Source of the DNA: Aliarcobacter faecis
GTDB lineage: Bacteria > Campylobacterota > Campylobacteria > Campylobacterales > Arcobacteraceae
Assembly: GCF_013201705.1 (NCBI RefSeq)
Contig: NZ_CP053837.1
Span: forward strand, 2,232,001-2,296,000
Length of the DNA: 64,000 nucleotides
Reading direction: 5' to 3'
Of the stretch, positions 8,314 through 17,345 are shown one piece after another. The notes under the pieces are model-generated. The model worked only from the letters and a program-made list of their open reading frames with translations, did not search any database and was not told the DNA's origin. The position numbers and the translations under genes were made by a program. Every line of letters begins with the position of its first letter. The stretch's first letter is position 1.

Positions 8314-10698
8314 TTATTGGCAACCAGCACACTCCATACTTCTATCTTCTACATCATTTTTTGCTTCTGGACTTTGACTTCTTAAATAGTATGTTGATTT
8401 AAGTCCTAGTTTCCAAGCTAATGTATAAATTTCATGAAGATATTTTCCACTCGCTTTATCTAAACTCATAAAAATATTTGTACTTTGACCTTGATCTATC
8501 CATTTTTGTCTAATTGCCGCTGCTTTTATTAAATCTAATTGATCTATTTCAAAGGCAGGAGTATAATACCCCCAAGTTTCTGGACTTAATTTTGGAACAA
8601 CAACAGGAATTAATCCACTTAAGTTCTCTTCAAACCACTTTCTTTTATATACTGGTTCAATTGCTTGAGTAGTTCCAACTAAAATTGAAATTGAAGAAGT
8701 TGGAGCAATAGCCATTAAGTAACCATTTCTCATACCATCTTTTTTCACTTTTTCTCGTAAAAACTCCCAATCACAAGAAGTATCAAATAGATCTTTTTCA
8801 ACCAAAGCATTAACTGCTTGTGGTGCAAAATCATGTGGCATAATACCCTTACTCCAATTTGAACCTTCAAATGTTGGATAAACACCCTTTTGTGTTGCTA
8901 AATCTGAGCTTGAAAGTATTGCATTATATGAAATTACTTCCATAACCTCATCTATTTTCTTGAAATGTTCTTTTGAACCCCAAGATATTTGATAAGTTGC
9001 AAGCATCTCTGCTTCACCCATAACTCCAAGACCTATACTTCTACTTTTTAGATTTGTAGCTTTTACTTTTCTAAGTGGGTAAAAATTTAAATCAATTACA
9101 TTATCAAGCATTCTAATAGCTGTTGGAACTACTCTTTTAATATCTTCTTTTGTATTTATTTTTGACAAGTTTATAGAAGCTAGATTACAAACTGCTGTAT
9201 CACCATCAATTTTCTCTTTTTCAACTATAAAGATTTTTTTACCATTAATACTATCAAGTGCTGTTACTTTATTTGCTTTTTTTGTAAATCCACCATCAAC
9301 AACTACTAAATCCTCTTCTTCAAAAAGTTTTATAGTTCCATCTTCAAACTCTAGTTTAATTCTATAGTGATTTGGATTAGTATTTTGGAAAATTTCTGTA
9401 CATAAATTTGAACTTCTAATATGTCCTACATGAGAATTTGGATTAACTCTATTTGCTGTATCTTTAAAACATAAAAATGGGCTTCCACTTTCAAAATATG
9501 AAGTCAAAATCTTTTTCCATAAATCTTTTGCTTTCATTCTATCTTTTGTTATACTCTCATTTTGCTCATAAGCTATATATTTTGCTTCAAACTCATCTCC
9601 ATAACATTCACTTAAATCTTTTACTTCAACTGGGTCAAAAAGTGTCCAATAAGAGTCTTCTAAAACTCTTTTCATAAATAGATCACTTATCCATAAAGCA
9701 GGGAATAAATCATGAGCTCTTCTTCGCTCTTCTCCAGAATTTTTCTTTAAATCTATAAAATCAGCTATATCCATATGCCAAGGCTCAAGATAAACAGCAA
9801 TTGCCCCTTTTCTTGTCCCTAATTGATCAACAGCAATAGCAATATCATTTGTGATTTTTAAAAATGGAATAGTTCCACCAGCAGCACTTTTATGGCCATC
9901 TATAGCTCCACCAAGACTTCTTATTTGATTCCAATCCCAACCTATACCACCACCATATTTACTTAAAAGTGCCATCTCTTTGTAACCATCAAAAATACCC
10001 TCTATATTATCAGGACTACTTCCTATATAACAAGAGCTTAATTGGTGTCTATTTGTTCTAGCATTACTTAGTGTTGGAGTTGCTAACATAACTTCAAATT
10101 TAGAGATAACATCATAAAACTCTTTTGCTCTTTCTTGTTTATTCTCTTCATTTTGAGCTAAAAACATAGCTATTGCCATAAACATTTGTTGTGGTAACTC
10201 TATTGGTTCACCTTTACTATTTTTTATTAAATATCTATCATATAGAGTTTTTACACCTAAATAATTAAATAAAAAATCTCTTTGCGGTTTTAAATAAGAG
10301 TTTAAATCATCTAAATCATATCCATTTGCCAAATTTGGGATTAATCTTCCTGCATTTATTCCAAACTCAATATATGATTTTAAATGACAATAAGGCTCTC
10401 CTTTAATTCCATGTGTTGCAATACCAACTCTATGATATAAATCATATAAAAATAGCCTTGCTGCAACAAATGTCCAATTTGGAACATCTATATCTATTTT
10501 TTCAACTGCTGTTTTTATCAAAGCATCTTGAATGTCACTTGAACTCATACCATCTATAAACTTTATATGAGAATCTAGTTCTAATTCACTTTGACTTACC
10601 CCTTCTAAACCTTTTGTAGCATCAATAGTCATTTTTTGGATTTTTGTAATGTCCAAAACCTCTCTTCGACCATTTCTTTTTTGAATCATTATTGTCAT
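8314..10698 (-). CDS. nrdA: Class Ia ribonucleotide reductase, large (alpha) subunit
   Basis: The 794-residue catalytic subunit begins with an ATP-cone domain (about residues 1-95, IQKRNGRREVLDITKIQKM), the allosteric activity site. Catalytic-barrel motifs include LSSCYIGS, GGGIGWDW, CNLASINLS (with a catalytic cysteine) and LGVMGEAEML. It ends with the redox pair in MECAGCQ, which passes electrons from thioredoxin or glutaredoxin. It converts ribonucleotides to deoxyribonucleotides. AAGGAC lies upstream of the ATG. purB ends 15 bases upstream, consistent with one transcript. Confidence 0.97.
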   Translation of the reverse strand: MTIMIQKRNGRREVLDITKIQKMTIDATKGLEGVSQSELELDSHIKFIDGMSSSDIQDALIKTAVEKIDIDVPNWTFVAARLFLYDLYHRVGIATHGIKGEPYCHLKSYIEFGINAGRLIPNLANGYDLDDLNSYLKPQRDFLFNYLGVKTLYDRYLIKNSKGEPIELPQQMFMAIAMFLAQNEENKQERAKEFYDVISKFEVMLATPTLSNARTNRHQLSSCYIGSSPDNIEGIFDGYKEMALLSKYGGGIGWDWNQIRSLGGAIDGHKSAAGGTIPFLKITNDIAIAVDQLGTRKGAIAVYLEPWHMDIADFIDLKKNSGEERRRAHDLFPALWISDLFMKRVLEDSYWTLFDPVEVKDLSECYGDEFEAKYIAYEQNESITKDRMKAKDLWKKILTSYFESGSPFLCFKDTANRVNPNSHVGHIRSSNLCTEIFQNTNPNHYRIKLEFEDGTIKLFEEEDLVVVDGGFTKKANKVTALDSINGKKIFIVEKEKIDGDTAVCNLASINLSKINTKEDIKRVVPTAIRMLDNVIDLNFYPLRKVKATNLKSRSIGLGVMGEAEMLATYQISWGSKEHFKKIDEVMEVISYNAILSSSDLATQKGVYPTFEGSNWSKGIMPHDFAPQAVNALVEKDLFDTSCDWEFLREKVKKDGMRNGYLMAIAPTSSISILVGTTQAIEPVYKRKWFEENLSGLIPVVVPKLSPETWGYYTPAFEIDQLDLIKAAAIRQKWIDQGQSTNIFMSLDKASGKYLHEIYTLAWKLGLKSTYYLRSQSPEAKNDVEDRSMECAGCQ

Positions 10699-10713
10699 TT
10701 ACTTGTCCTTAAA

Positions 10714-12042
10714 CTATTTAAAAACTCTATTAAATATTGCATCTACATTTTTTGTATAGTAGTCAAAATTAAAACACTCTCTTATTTGCTCTTGGCTTAA
10801 AGATTTTCCAAGTTCCTCATCAGATAAAAGATATTGAAGATAAAGAGATTCTCCTTTTTCGTTTGTTGTTGATTTTCCTTTTTGTATCTCTTCCCAAACT
10901 CTCATAGCATTTCTTTGAACTATTCTATAAGCATCTTCTCTACTAACACCTTTTAATGGTAACTCTAATAAAACTCTTTGAGAAAATACTAATCCACCCG
11001 TTAAATTTAAATTTTTCATCATATTTTCAGGCATAACTGTAAGATTTGCTATTACACTATTCATTCTATGAAGCATAAAATCTGTTGTTATAAAAGCATC
11101 TGGCAACCAAAATCTCTCTGTTGAAGAGTGACTTATATCTCTTTCATGCCATAAAGCTACATTTTCCATAGCTGGTATACAATAGGCTCTTATCATTCTA
11201 GCTAAACCTGTAATATTCTCTGTTAAAATAGGATTTCTCTTATGTGGCATTGCTGAACTTCCTTTTTGCCCAGCTGCAAAATACTCCTCTGCTTCATAAA
11301 CTTCTGTTCTTTGAAGATGTCTTACTTGTACTGCAAATTTTTCTACACTAGAAGCTAAAAGGGCTAAAGAAGTCGCAAGTCTAGCGTATCTATCTCTATG
11401 AATTACTTGATTACTACAAGGTTCTGGTTTAAGCCCAAGCTCAGCCATTGCATACTCTTCAAGTTCAAGTGGTGCATGTGCAAAATTCCCCATAGCTCCA
11501 CTAATTTGCCCAACTGCAATTACCTCCATAGTCTCTTCAAGGTTTTTAAGATGTCTTTTTACTTCATCATACCAAACTGCAAGTGTAAGTCCAAAAGTTA
11601 TTGGTTCACCATGAATTCCATGGCTTCTTCCTACCATTAAAGTATATTTATGTTCATTCGCTCTTTTTTTGATAGACTCTAAAAGCATTTTCACATCTTC
11701 AATAATAATTATTAAAGAGTCTCTCATTTGTAAGGCAACACCTGTATCAACAGCATCTGAACTTGTCATTCCATAATGAAACCATCTTGACTCTTCCCCT
11801 AAAGATTCAGATACACTAGTATTAAATGCTATTAAATCGTGTTTTGTAATAGCTTCAATCTCTTCAATTCTTTGAACACTAAACTTTGCATTTTTTACTA
11901 TCTTTTCACAATCTTCATCAGGAATAAGCCCTAATTTATTCCAAGCTTTAACAGCTGCTTTTTCAACCTCTAACCAAGCTGCATATCTTGCTTCTTGTGT
12001 CCATTTTGAGCTCATCTGCTCTCTAGCATATCTTTCAACCAT
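10714..12042 (-). CDS. purB: Adenylosuccinate lyase
   Basis: This 442-residue member of the fumarase/aspartase superfamily has the signature GSSAMPHKRNP (about residues 261-271), with the catalytic serine in the flexible loop. Other blocks are TSSDAVDTG and the catalytic-histidine motif VGRSHGIHGEPITFG. It cleaves adenylosuccinate to AMP and SAICAR to AICAR in purine synthesis. It is the first gene of a purB-nrdA-nrdB nucleotide run. The start ATG follows AAGGGAATTT. A pseudouridine synthase gene diverges from it. Confidence 0.96.
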   Translation of the reverse strand: MVERYAREQMSSKWTQEARYAAWLEVEKAAVKAWNKLGLIPDEDCEKIVKNAKFSVQRIEEIEAITKHDLIAFNTSVSESLGEESRWFHYGMTSSDAVDTGVALQMRDSLIIIIEDVKMLLESIKKRANEHKYTLMVGRSHGIHGEPITFGLTLAVWYDEVKRHLKNLEETMEVIAVGQISGAMGNFAHAPLELEEYAMAELGLKPEPCSNQVIHRDRYARLATSLALLASSVEKFAVQVRHLQRTEVYEAEEYFAAGQKGSSAMPHKRNPILTENITGLARMIRAYCIPAMENVALWHERDISHSSTERFWLPDAFITTDFMLHRMNSVIANLTVMPENMMKNLNLTGGLVFSQRVLLELPLKGVSREDAYRIVQRNAMRVWEEIQKGKSTTNEKGESLYLQYLLSDEELGKSLSQEQIRECFNFDYYTKNVDAIFNRVFK

Positions 12043-12152
12043 ATAAATTCCCTTATAATCGTATTTCTATATTTTTTATTATAAAATAGCTTTAAAATTT
12101 AGTTTGTATTGTATCTAAATAATATAAAATCAAACAAAAGTAGGAATATAAT

Positions 12153-13061
12153 TTGCCATTTGTACTTAAGAAATTTCAAGCAATAAAAGATAAAAAAATA
12201 CAGATTTTTTTGACCCATTATTTAAACTATAGCCCAAAAATAGCCCAAAAGTTAATAGGTAAAGGAAGAGTATTTAGAGATGATATGAGTGCTTTTAATC
12301 CTAGTGATATTATTGATTGTGAAGAGATTTTTATTGGAGTTTTTGAAGGTCAAAGTAGGGGATTAAAACCTCTTTTAGAATTTAATGATTTTGCAATATT
12401 TGATAAGCCAACAAACTTAATGGTTCATCCAATTTCTAAACATACACAATACTCTCTTTTAGATGAAATAAGATATTTTTTTGGAGAAGATGCAAATTTA
12501 ATCCACCGAATTGATGCAGAAACGAGTGGCTTAGTAATTGTAGGAAAAAACAAAAAAAGTGAAATAGAACTAAAAGATATGTTTCAAGAGAAAAAATATC
12601 ATAAATCTTATCTTGCTATTGTTTGCGGAAAATTAGAAAAAGAGCTAACTATAAATAAACCTCTTGATAAAGAAGGTCTTTTAATTGGTGTCAAAATGAA
12701 AGTTTGTAATGAAGAAGAGGGTGGGAAAGAGTCAATTACAATTATAAAACCTTTAAAATATAATCAAAATAGAGATTTAACACTTATTGAAGCTATTCCA
12801 CTAACAGGAAGGCAACATCAAATAAGAGTTCATCTTCACTCTATAAATCATACAATTTTGGGAGACCCAATTTATGGTATAGATGATATTAATGCAGAAA
12901 ATTATCTAAATAAAACTTTAAGTAGTAATGATAGATTTACTTTAAGTGGCTCTTCAAGACTTTGGCTTCATGCAAACTATTTGGAATTTTCATATAAAAA
13001 TATTATCTATAAAATATTTTCAAAAAATAGAGATATTTTTAATGAATTTGAAAGATGTTAA
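12153..13061 (+). CDS. RluA-family RNA pseudouridine synthase
   Basis: The 302-residue protein contains the RluA catalytic motif NLIHRIDAETSGLVIVGK with the essential aspartate. Other family blocks are FAIFDKPTNLMVHP, ITGRQHQIRVHLHSI-type sequence (here PLTGRQHQIRVHLHSI) and GDPIYG. A weak S4-like segment sits at the N-terminus. It isomerises uridines in rRNA or tRNA; the exact target is not readable. The start is TTG at 12153, supported by AGGAA about 7 bases upstream and an N-terminus that begins cleanly there. The gene lies divergent from purB. Confidence 0.9.
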   Translation: MPFVLKKFQAIKDKKIQIFLTHYLNYSPKIAQKLIGKGRVFRDDMSAFNPSDIIDCEEIFIGVFEGQSRGLKPLLEFNDFAIFDKPTNLMVHPISKHTQYSLLDEIRYFFGEDANLIHRIDAETSGLVIVGKNKKSEIELKDMFQEKKYHKSYLAIVCGKLEKELTINKPLDKEGLLIGVKMKVCNEEEGGKESITIIKPLKYNQNRDLTLIEAIPLTGRQHQIRVHLHSINHTILGDPIYGIDDINAENYLNKTLSSNDRFTLSGSSRLWLHANYLEFSYKNIIYKIFSKNRDIFNEFERC

Positions 13062-13084
13062 AAGCAAACAAAAGTTTGCCTTTA
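13061..13084. terminator. Bidirectional hairpin terminator
   Basis: GCAAAC (13064-13069), AAAA loop, GTTTGC (13074-13079), flanked by A-runs on the left and T-runs on the right. It lies exactly between two convergent genes, so it can end transcription in both directions. Confidence 0.7.
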
Positions 13085-13087
13085 AGC

Positions 13088-13549
13088 TTATTTTATAATA
13101 TTTGCTAACTCTTCAGTTGTAGAGATTTTCTCAATTTTTACAACTTTTCCATTATCTAAAGAGTAAACAATGATTTTTCCATCTTCTTTTGTGAAATTAT
13201 CTTTATTTGTATCATCTAAAAGTAGAACTGAAAAAGGGTATTTTTTCATCTTTGGTAAAGCAATAAATTTAGATATTAAACTTGGCATTCCTGAAATATC
13301 AGCTACATAAACAGCAGAATTTTTCTCTAAAACATTCTCTTTTTCACTTAATGGTAAAAGATAATCTCTTAATAAATCACTTGTTTTTTTATCACTAGCA
13401 AAAAGAATAGTTTTTATTTTTGCATCAATAATCTTTTCAGCTTCATGTTGGTCTTTAATTTTAATATTTTCAACAACACTATCAACTGCTAAAGGAGCAG
13501 CATTTAAACCTAAAACTAAAAAAGTAGCTAGAAGTAGTTTTTTTAACAT
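13088..13549 (-). CDS. Exported protein of unknown function
   Basis: This 153-residue protein has a clear signal peptide (MLKKLLLATFLVLGLNAAPLA). The mature part is beta/alpha-like (KTILFASDKKTSDLLRDYLLPL, NSAVYVADISGMPSLI, YPFSVLLLDDT), reminiscent of a thioredoxin-like fold, but no CxxC motif is present. I do not recognise a named family. It is probably periplasmic. It is transcribed alone between the pseudouridine synthase and the TelA locus. Confidence 0.6.
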   Translation of the reverse strand: MLKKLLLATFLVLGLNAAPLAVDSVVENIKIKDQHEAEKIIDAKIKTILFASDKKTSDLLRDYLLPLSEKENVLEKNSAVYVADISGMPSLISKFIALPKMKKYPFSVLLLDDTNKDNFTKEDGKIIVYSLDNGKVVKIEKISTTEELANIIK

Positions 13550-13617
13550 ATTTTTTCCTTAAAAAATTTTTATGGATTGTATCTTTTAAAAGTAAACAAA
13601 AAGTTAAATATAAGTTT

Positions 13618-14757
13618 TTATTGCAAACTCTTATTTAATTTATTTAAATATAAAGATATATTTTTTTGTATAGTTTCCAAATTTACTAGTTTTTGTTCAA
13701 CTTGATAGTTCTCTTTTTCACTACTATTTTTTAGATAATCATCTATTTCGCTTATTTGATTATCTACTTTCATTTTATACTCATTCATTAGATTTATAAC
13801 ATCTTTTAAAGGTTTATTAAATTGTGTTTTAATATAAAATGCTAGATATTCAAAATCTATAAAATCTTTATAAATTGATTGTTGAATAATATCTCTTAGA
13901 GTATCTTTACGAGTTAAAATAGTATTTATATTCTCATAAAAAAGATTAAGCTCTTTATCTATTTTATTTCCTAGATTTGAGATTTCTCCATCTTGAAAAT
14001 TATTTATTTTTTGATTTAATATAACATATAACTCATCTAATTTTCTTAATTTATTATCAACTATTGCCATTTCATCTTTTATTCTTAACTCTATTGATTT
14101 ATTAATTTTAAAATATAGATTTATAAAAAATGAGAATATAAAAAATAAGAAAAATCCTAAAATAAAACCTATATAGTAGAATACAAATACACTTATATTA
14201 TAAATAGTTATTAATACGAAACCAATAATAATAGCTCTTATATCATCACCTCTTCCTAAAGAAGAGTAATTTTCTTTTAATTTATTTGATAATTTTTCTC
14301 TTAAAAAAGATATGCTTTGACTTAATTTTGATGGTTTTGATAAATATTCATCAAATAATTTTTCATAATCTAAAAGTAGCTTTTTTAGTTTTTCATCTGT
14401 TTCATAATGGAAAATTTCTTTACCTATTATTAAACCTTTTTTTGTATAAAGAATATTCGTAATTTGTGAAAATTTATAAGTTCTAAAAGATAATTTTCCT
14501 ATTAAATAAATAAAAATTAAACTATAAATAGATATAAACATATATATAAAATATTCATAATTATCTGAAAAATAAGATAAAAACCCAACGCCCATAAAAA
14601 CAATTATAAAAGGAATATTTAAAAAAGTTATAGTTTTTAAATAATCCTTATTTACTGTAAGAAGTAGCTCTTTTAAAGAGATATAGTTATAAATACTAAA
14701 TCCCTTTTTTTCTATCTCTTCTTTTGTTTCGTAGTTTAAATAATCTTTTGTATACAT
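13618..14757 (-). CDS. Membrane protein with coiled coil, partner of the TelA-like gene
   Basis: The 379-residue protein has two pairs of transmembrane helices (about residues 42-90 and 172-212). Its C-terminal half is long and charged, with coiled-coil-like heptads (residues 215-375). I do not recognise it by motif. It begins four bases after the stop of the TelA-like gene, so it shares that transcript. In other bacteria TelA genes often pair with XpaC-type membrane or coiled-coil proteins; analogy with XpaC is inference. Charged soluble parts probably face the cytoplasm, where TelA acts. Confidence 0.5.
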   Translation of the reverse strand: MYTKDYLNYETKEEIEKKGFSIYNYISLKELLLTVNKDYLKTITFLNIPFIIVFMGVGFLSYFSDNYEYFIYMFISIYSLIFIYLIGKLSFRTYKFSQITNILYTKKGLIIGKEIFHYETDEKLKKLLLDYEKLFDEYLSKPSKLSQSISFLREKLSNKLKENYSSLGRGDDIRAIIIGFVLITIYNISVFVFYYIGFILGFFLFFIFSFFINLYFKINKSIELRIKDEMAIVDNKLRKLDELYVILNQKINNFQDGEISNLGNKIDKELNLFYENINTILTRKDTLRDIIQQSIYKDFIDFEYLAFYIKTQFNKPLKDVINLMNEYKMKVDNQISEIDDYLKNSSEKENYQVEQKLVNLETIQKNISLYLNKLNKSLQ

Positions 14758-14761
14758 AGGT

Positions 14762-15802
14762 TTATTTATTTAAAATATCTTCTAATTCATCACTTTGTTG
14801 TTTAGTAAGTAGTTTTATACTTGCTAAACTTTTTCTAGCTTGATCAAAGTTTTCTTGCTCTTTTTTAGCTTCAATAGCAACTTGCTCTCTATAATCTTCT
14901 ATCTCTTCAAAGTGAGTTTTTAATTTACTAACATTCTCTACAAAAACATTTAAAGATAAAACTGGTTTTGAAGATAACTCTTCTGCTTTTTTATTACTTT
15001 TTATAGCTTCATCAGTTAAAGTTGAAGACATTTTATCTATTGTTTTACTCATAGCTTCTATTGTTGCCATTGAAGCATCTATTGCTTTTTGTCCAGATAT
15101 TTCAATAATTGCAGTTGATAAAAGTGTTTTAAATATTGGTTTAGAAGCATTCATTGATAAAGATAATTTTCTAGCAGAATCCAATCTTACAAGTAATCTT
15201 TTTTTTGCCATCTCTAAATTACCTATTAAAACTACTAAATTAGTTTGAAAAAACTCTATACTTTTTACAAAAAGTTTTGTTTTATCATCATCAGAATTTA
15301 CTTGTAAGTTTTGTTTAAACTCTTGTAATTTTATATCTAAATACTCTTTATAATCAACAACTTTTCCTAAATTTTGCTCTATTCCTTCTAAAAAATTGTT
15401 TTGCATATCTATTGAAGTATTTAAAGAGTTATAAGCTTGGTCAAATCCACTAAATATTGTTGAGATTTTTCCATTTATTGATTGGATATTAAAGCTTTGT
15501 TCATCCCATTTCTCATCAAGATATTTTGCTACATTCCCAATAACAGGGATTGATTTAAAAAACTTCATTACTCCACTATCATTATCAATAATCTCATCAT
15601 AAACAACATTCATCTGTTTATTCATAGATTCTAAAACTTTTGATACATCCATAATAGGGTCATTTTCTATTATTTTTGCTGTTTCATCTATAATAGAATC
15701 AATTGGTGCAGTAATTTTTTCACCTAACTCTCTAAAATCTTTTACTTCTTGAAAAGATTTTTCAACTAGCTCTTTTTCTACTACTGTTAAACTATTTTCC
15801 AT
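14762..15802 (-). CDS. TelA-like (toxic anion resistance family) protein
   Basis: This 346-residue, almost wholly helical soluble protein resembles the TelA family. Features are the N-terminal helical stretch followed by MKFFKSIPVIGNVAKYLDEKWDEQ, a region where each unit binds its neighbours (INGKISTIFSGFDQAYNSLN), and a C-terminal LRKLSLSMNASKPIFKTLL-like segment. TelA members have been linked to tellurite and antibiotic tolerance, but no biochemical activity is established. The gene leads a two-gene operon with the coiled-coil membrane protein downstream. Assignment rests on overall pattern. Confidence 0.65.
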   Translation of the reverse strand: MENSLTVVEKELVEKSFQEVKDFRELGEKITAPIDSIIDETAKIIENDPIMDVSKVLESMNKQMNVVYDEIIDNDSGVMKFFKSIPVIGNVAKYLDEKWDEQSFNIQSINGKISTIFSGFDQAYNSLNTSIDMQNNFLEGIEQNLGKVVDYKEYLDIKLQEFKQNLQVNSDDDKTKLFVKSIEFFQTNLVVLIGNLEMAKKRLLVRLDSARKLSLSMNASKPIFKTLLSTAIIEISGQKAIDASMATIEAMSKTIDKMSSTLTDEAIKSNKKAEELSSKPVLSLNVFVENVSKLKTHFEEIEDYREQVAIEAKKEQENFDQARKSLASIKLLTKQQSDELEDILNK

Positions 15803-15865
15803 ATGAATTCCTTATTTAATTATTTATTAAAATTGTATATAAAAATATTTAAATTATAATAAAAA

Positions 15866-16480
15866 TTATTCTTTTAACAAAGTTGGCAAATGCCATTTTT
15901 TGTAGTATGCAAGAACTCTTAAAAGTACACCAAAAATAAAAACTATAATAAGTGATACAAAATTTCTTAATTCAAACAGCTCTAAAATGTAAACAATAGA
16001 AGCAATAATCAGTGCAACTGTTGCATAAAACTCTGAAACTAAAATAAAAGGCATTCTATTTATCAAAACATCTCTTATTGTTCCTCCTCCAACAGCAGTT
16101 ATAAAACCTAAAACTAAAACACTTAAAAAGTTAAAACCACTCTCTATTGCAATTATAGAACCTGTTATTGCAAAAGAAGCCAAACCAATAGCATCTGAAA
16201 TTATAAATGCCCATTTCCCTTCTAAATTTGTAATTTTATGTAGTTTAAAAAGTATTGCTATTAAAACCGTAACAATAACAAGTGAAAGTGGTAAATTTGA
16301 AGTAAAAACATAAGGAGTTCTATCTGCTAAAACATCTCTTATCATTCCACCACCAAAAGCAGTTAAAAATGCAGATATAAAAACTCCCAAAATATCAAGT
16401 CGGCAATGAACTCCTATTAGAAATCCACTTAAAGCAAAAGATATTATTCCTATAATATCAGCAATTTCAAATGCACTCAT
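15866..16480 (-). CDS. TRIC/UPF0126-family membrane channel
   Basis: The 204-residue protein has about seven transmembrane helices in a tandem duplication. The two repeats each carry the family motif: FGGGMIRDVLADRTPYVF (first) and VGGGTIRDVLINRMPFIL (second). This is the prokaryotic trimeric intracellular cation channel family (YicG-like), with GGG-x-RD kinks lining the pore. It may conduct K+ or other small solutes. The ATG overlaps the end of thyX by four bases, so the two are translationally coupled. Confidence 0.9.
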   Translation of the reverse strand: MSAFEIADIIGIISFALSGFLIGVHCRLDILGVFISAFLTAFGGGMIRDVLADRTPYVFTSNLPLSLVIVTVLIAILFKLHKITNLEGKWAFIISDAIGLASFAITGSIIAIESGFNFLSVLVLGFITAVGGGTIRDVLINRMPFILVSEFYATVALIIASIVYILELFELRNFVSLIIVFIFGVLLRVLAYYKKWHLPTLLKE

Positions 16481-17298
16481 TTAAGAAGCTCTTGCATTGC
16501 AAGGGCTGTTTGTCTAATCTCCCATTGAGCGTGAGTATCAAGTCTTAGTTTAAAATAGTTATCAAGCTGTTTTGGCATAAAAGCAGCCCAAATTTGTGTA
16601 TATCCCATTTGTGGAATTACTCTTCTAGCTTCTTGTGGTTTCACACCATTTTCTAATAATTCAAAATATAAATCTTCACTCTGTTTTATTAGCTCTTGTA
16701 CTTTTTCATTCTCTTTTAGTTTCTCACTAACATAGAACTCAAAAGGTACTCTTTTTGCACTTACATATCTTCTACTTAACTCTTGCCAAGATACTCTATG
16801 TCTTACCATTTGACTTCTTGTCGGAAAATCTACTTTAAATAAAAATACTTTGAAATAATCTTTGATAATATCACACTCTTCTTGTGTATTAAAAATAGTT
16901 CTTATATCAAAACTAAATCTATCTTTATCATTTTCAAAATCATAAACTAAAGCTCTATAATTTGTAAGTAAATATCTATCATCTAAAAGCTCTCCAAATT
17001 TTTTAGAGTTTGAATACTCTAAATCTAAAATCTCTTTATGTTTAATATTTTCATAATCAAGTAATACTGGAACAAACTCAAAACTTGAACTAGGAAGTCC
17101 CATACTTTCTGCCATCAGCCTATTATAAAGACTTTCACTTCCCAAAGCTTTTGGATTTTGATAACAAATACTTGCTACTTGAGTAATAGCTAAAATTCTA
17201 TTTTCTTCATTTAAATTAGCTTTTGAAAAATCCCAATTCTCTACAAAAGCAATATTATCTTCAAATATATTCTCTTTTTTATTTATTAAATTTATCAT
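16477..17298 (-). CDS. thyX: FAD-dependent thymidylate synthase
   Basis: The 273-residue protein carries the ThyX motif as MVRHRVSWQELSRRYVSAKR (RHRx7S) and the C-terminal block RLDTHAQWEIRQTALAMQ. It methylates dUMP to dTMP using methylene-tetrahydrofolate and reduced FAD, in place of ThyA. The nearby nrdAB genes act in the same dNTP supply, although they are in a separate run. It is longer than many ThyX proteins because of an N-terminal extension. The downstream TRIC gene overlaps by four bases. Confidence 0.94.
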   Translation of the reverse strand: MINLINKKENIFEDNIAFVENWDFSKANLNEENRILAITQVASICYQNPKALGSESLYNRLMAESMGLPSSSFEFVPVLLDYENIKHKEILDLEYSNSKKFGELLDDRYLLTNYRALVYDFENDKDRFSFDIRTIFNTQEECDIIKDYFKVFLFKVDFPTRSQMVRHRVSWQELSRRYVSAKRVPFEFYVSEKLKENEKVQELIKQSEDLYFELLENGVKPQEARRVIPQMGYTQIWAAFMPKQLDNYFKLRLDTHAQWEIRQTALAMQELLK

Positions 17299-17345
17299 CT
17301 TATCCCTTTTGTAAAAAATTAAGCAAGATTATACAAAATAGTTTG

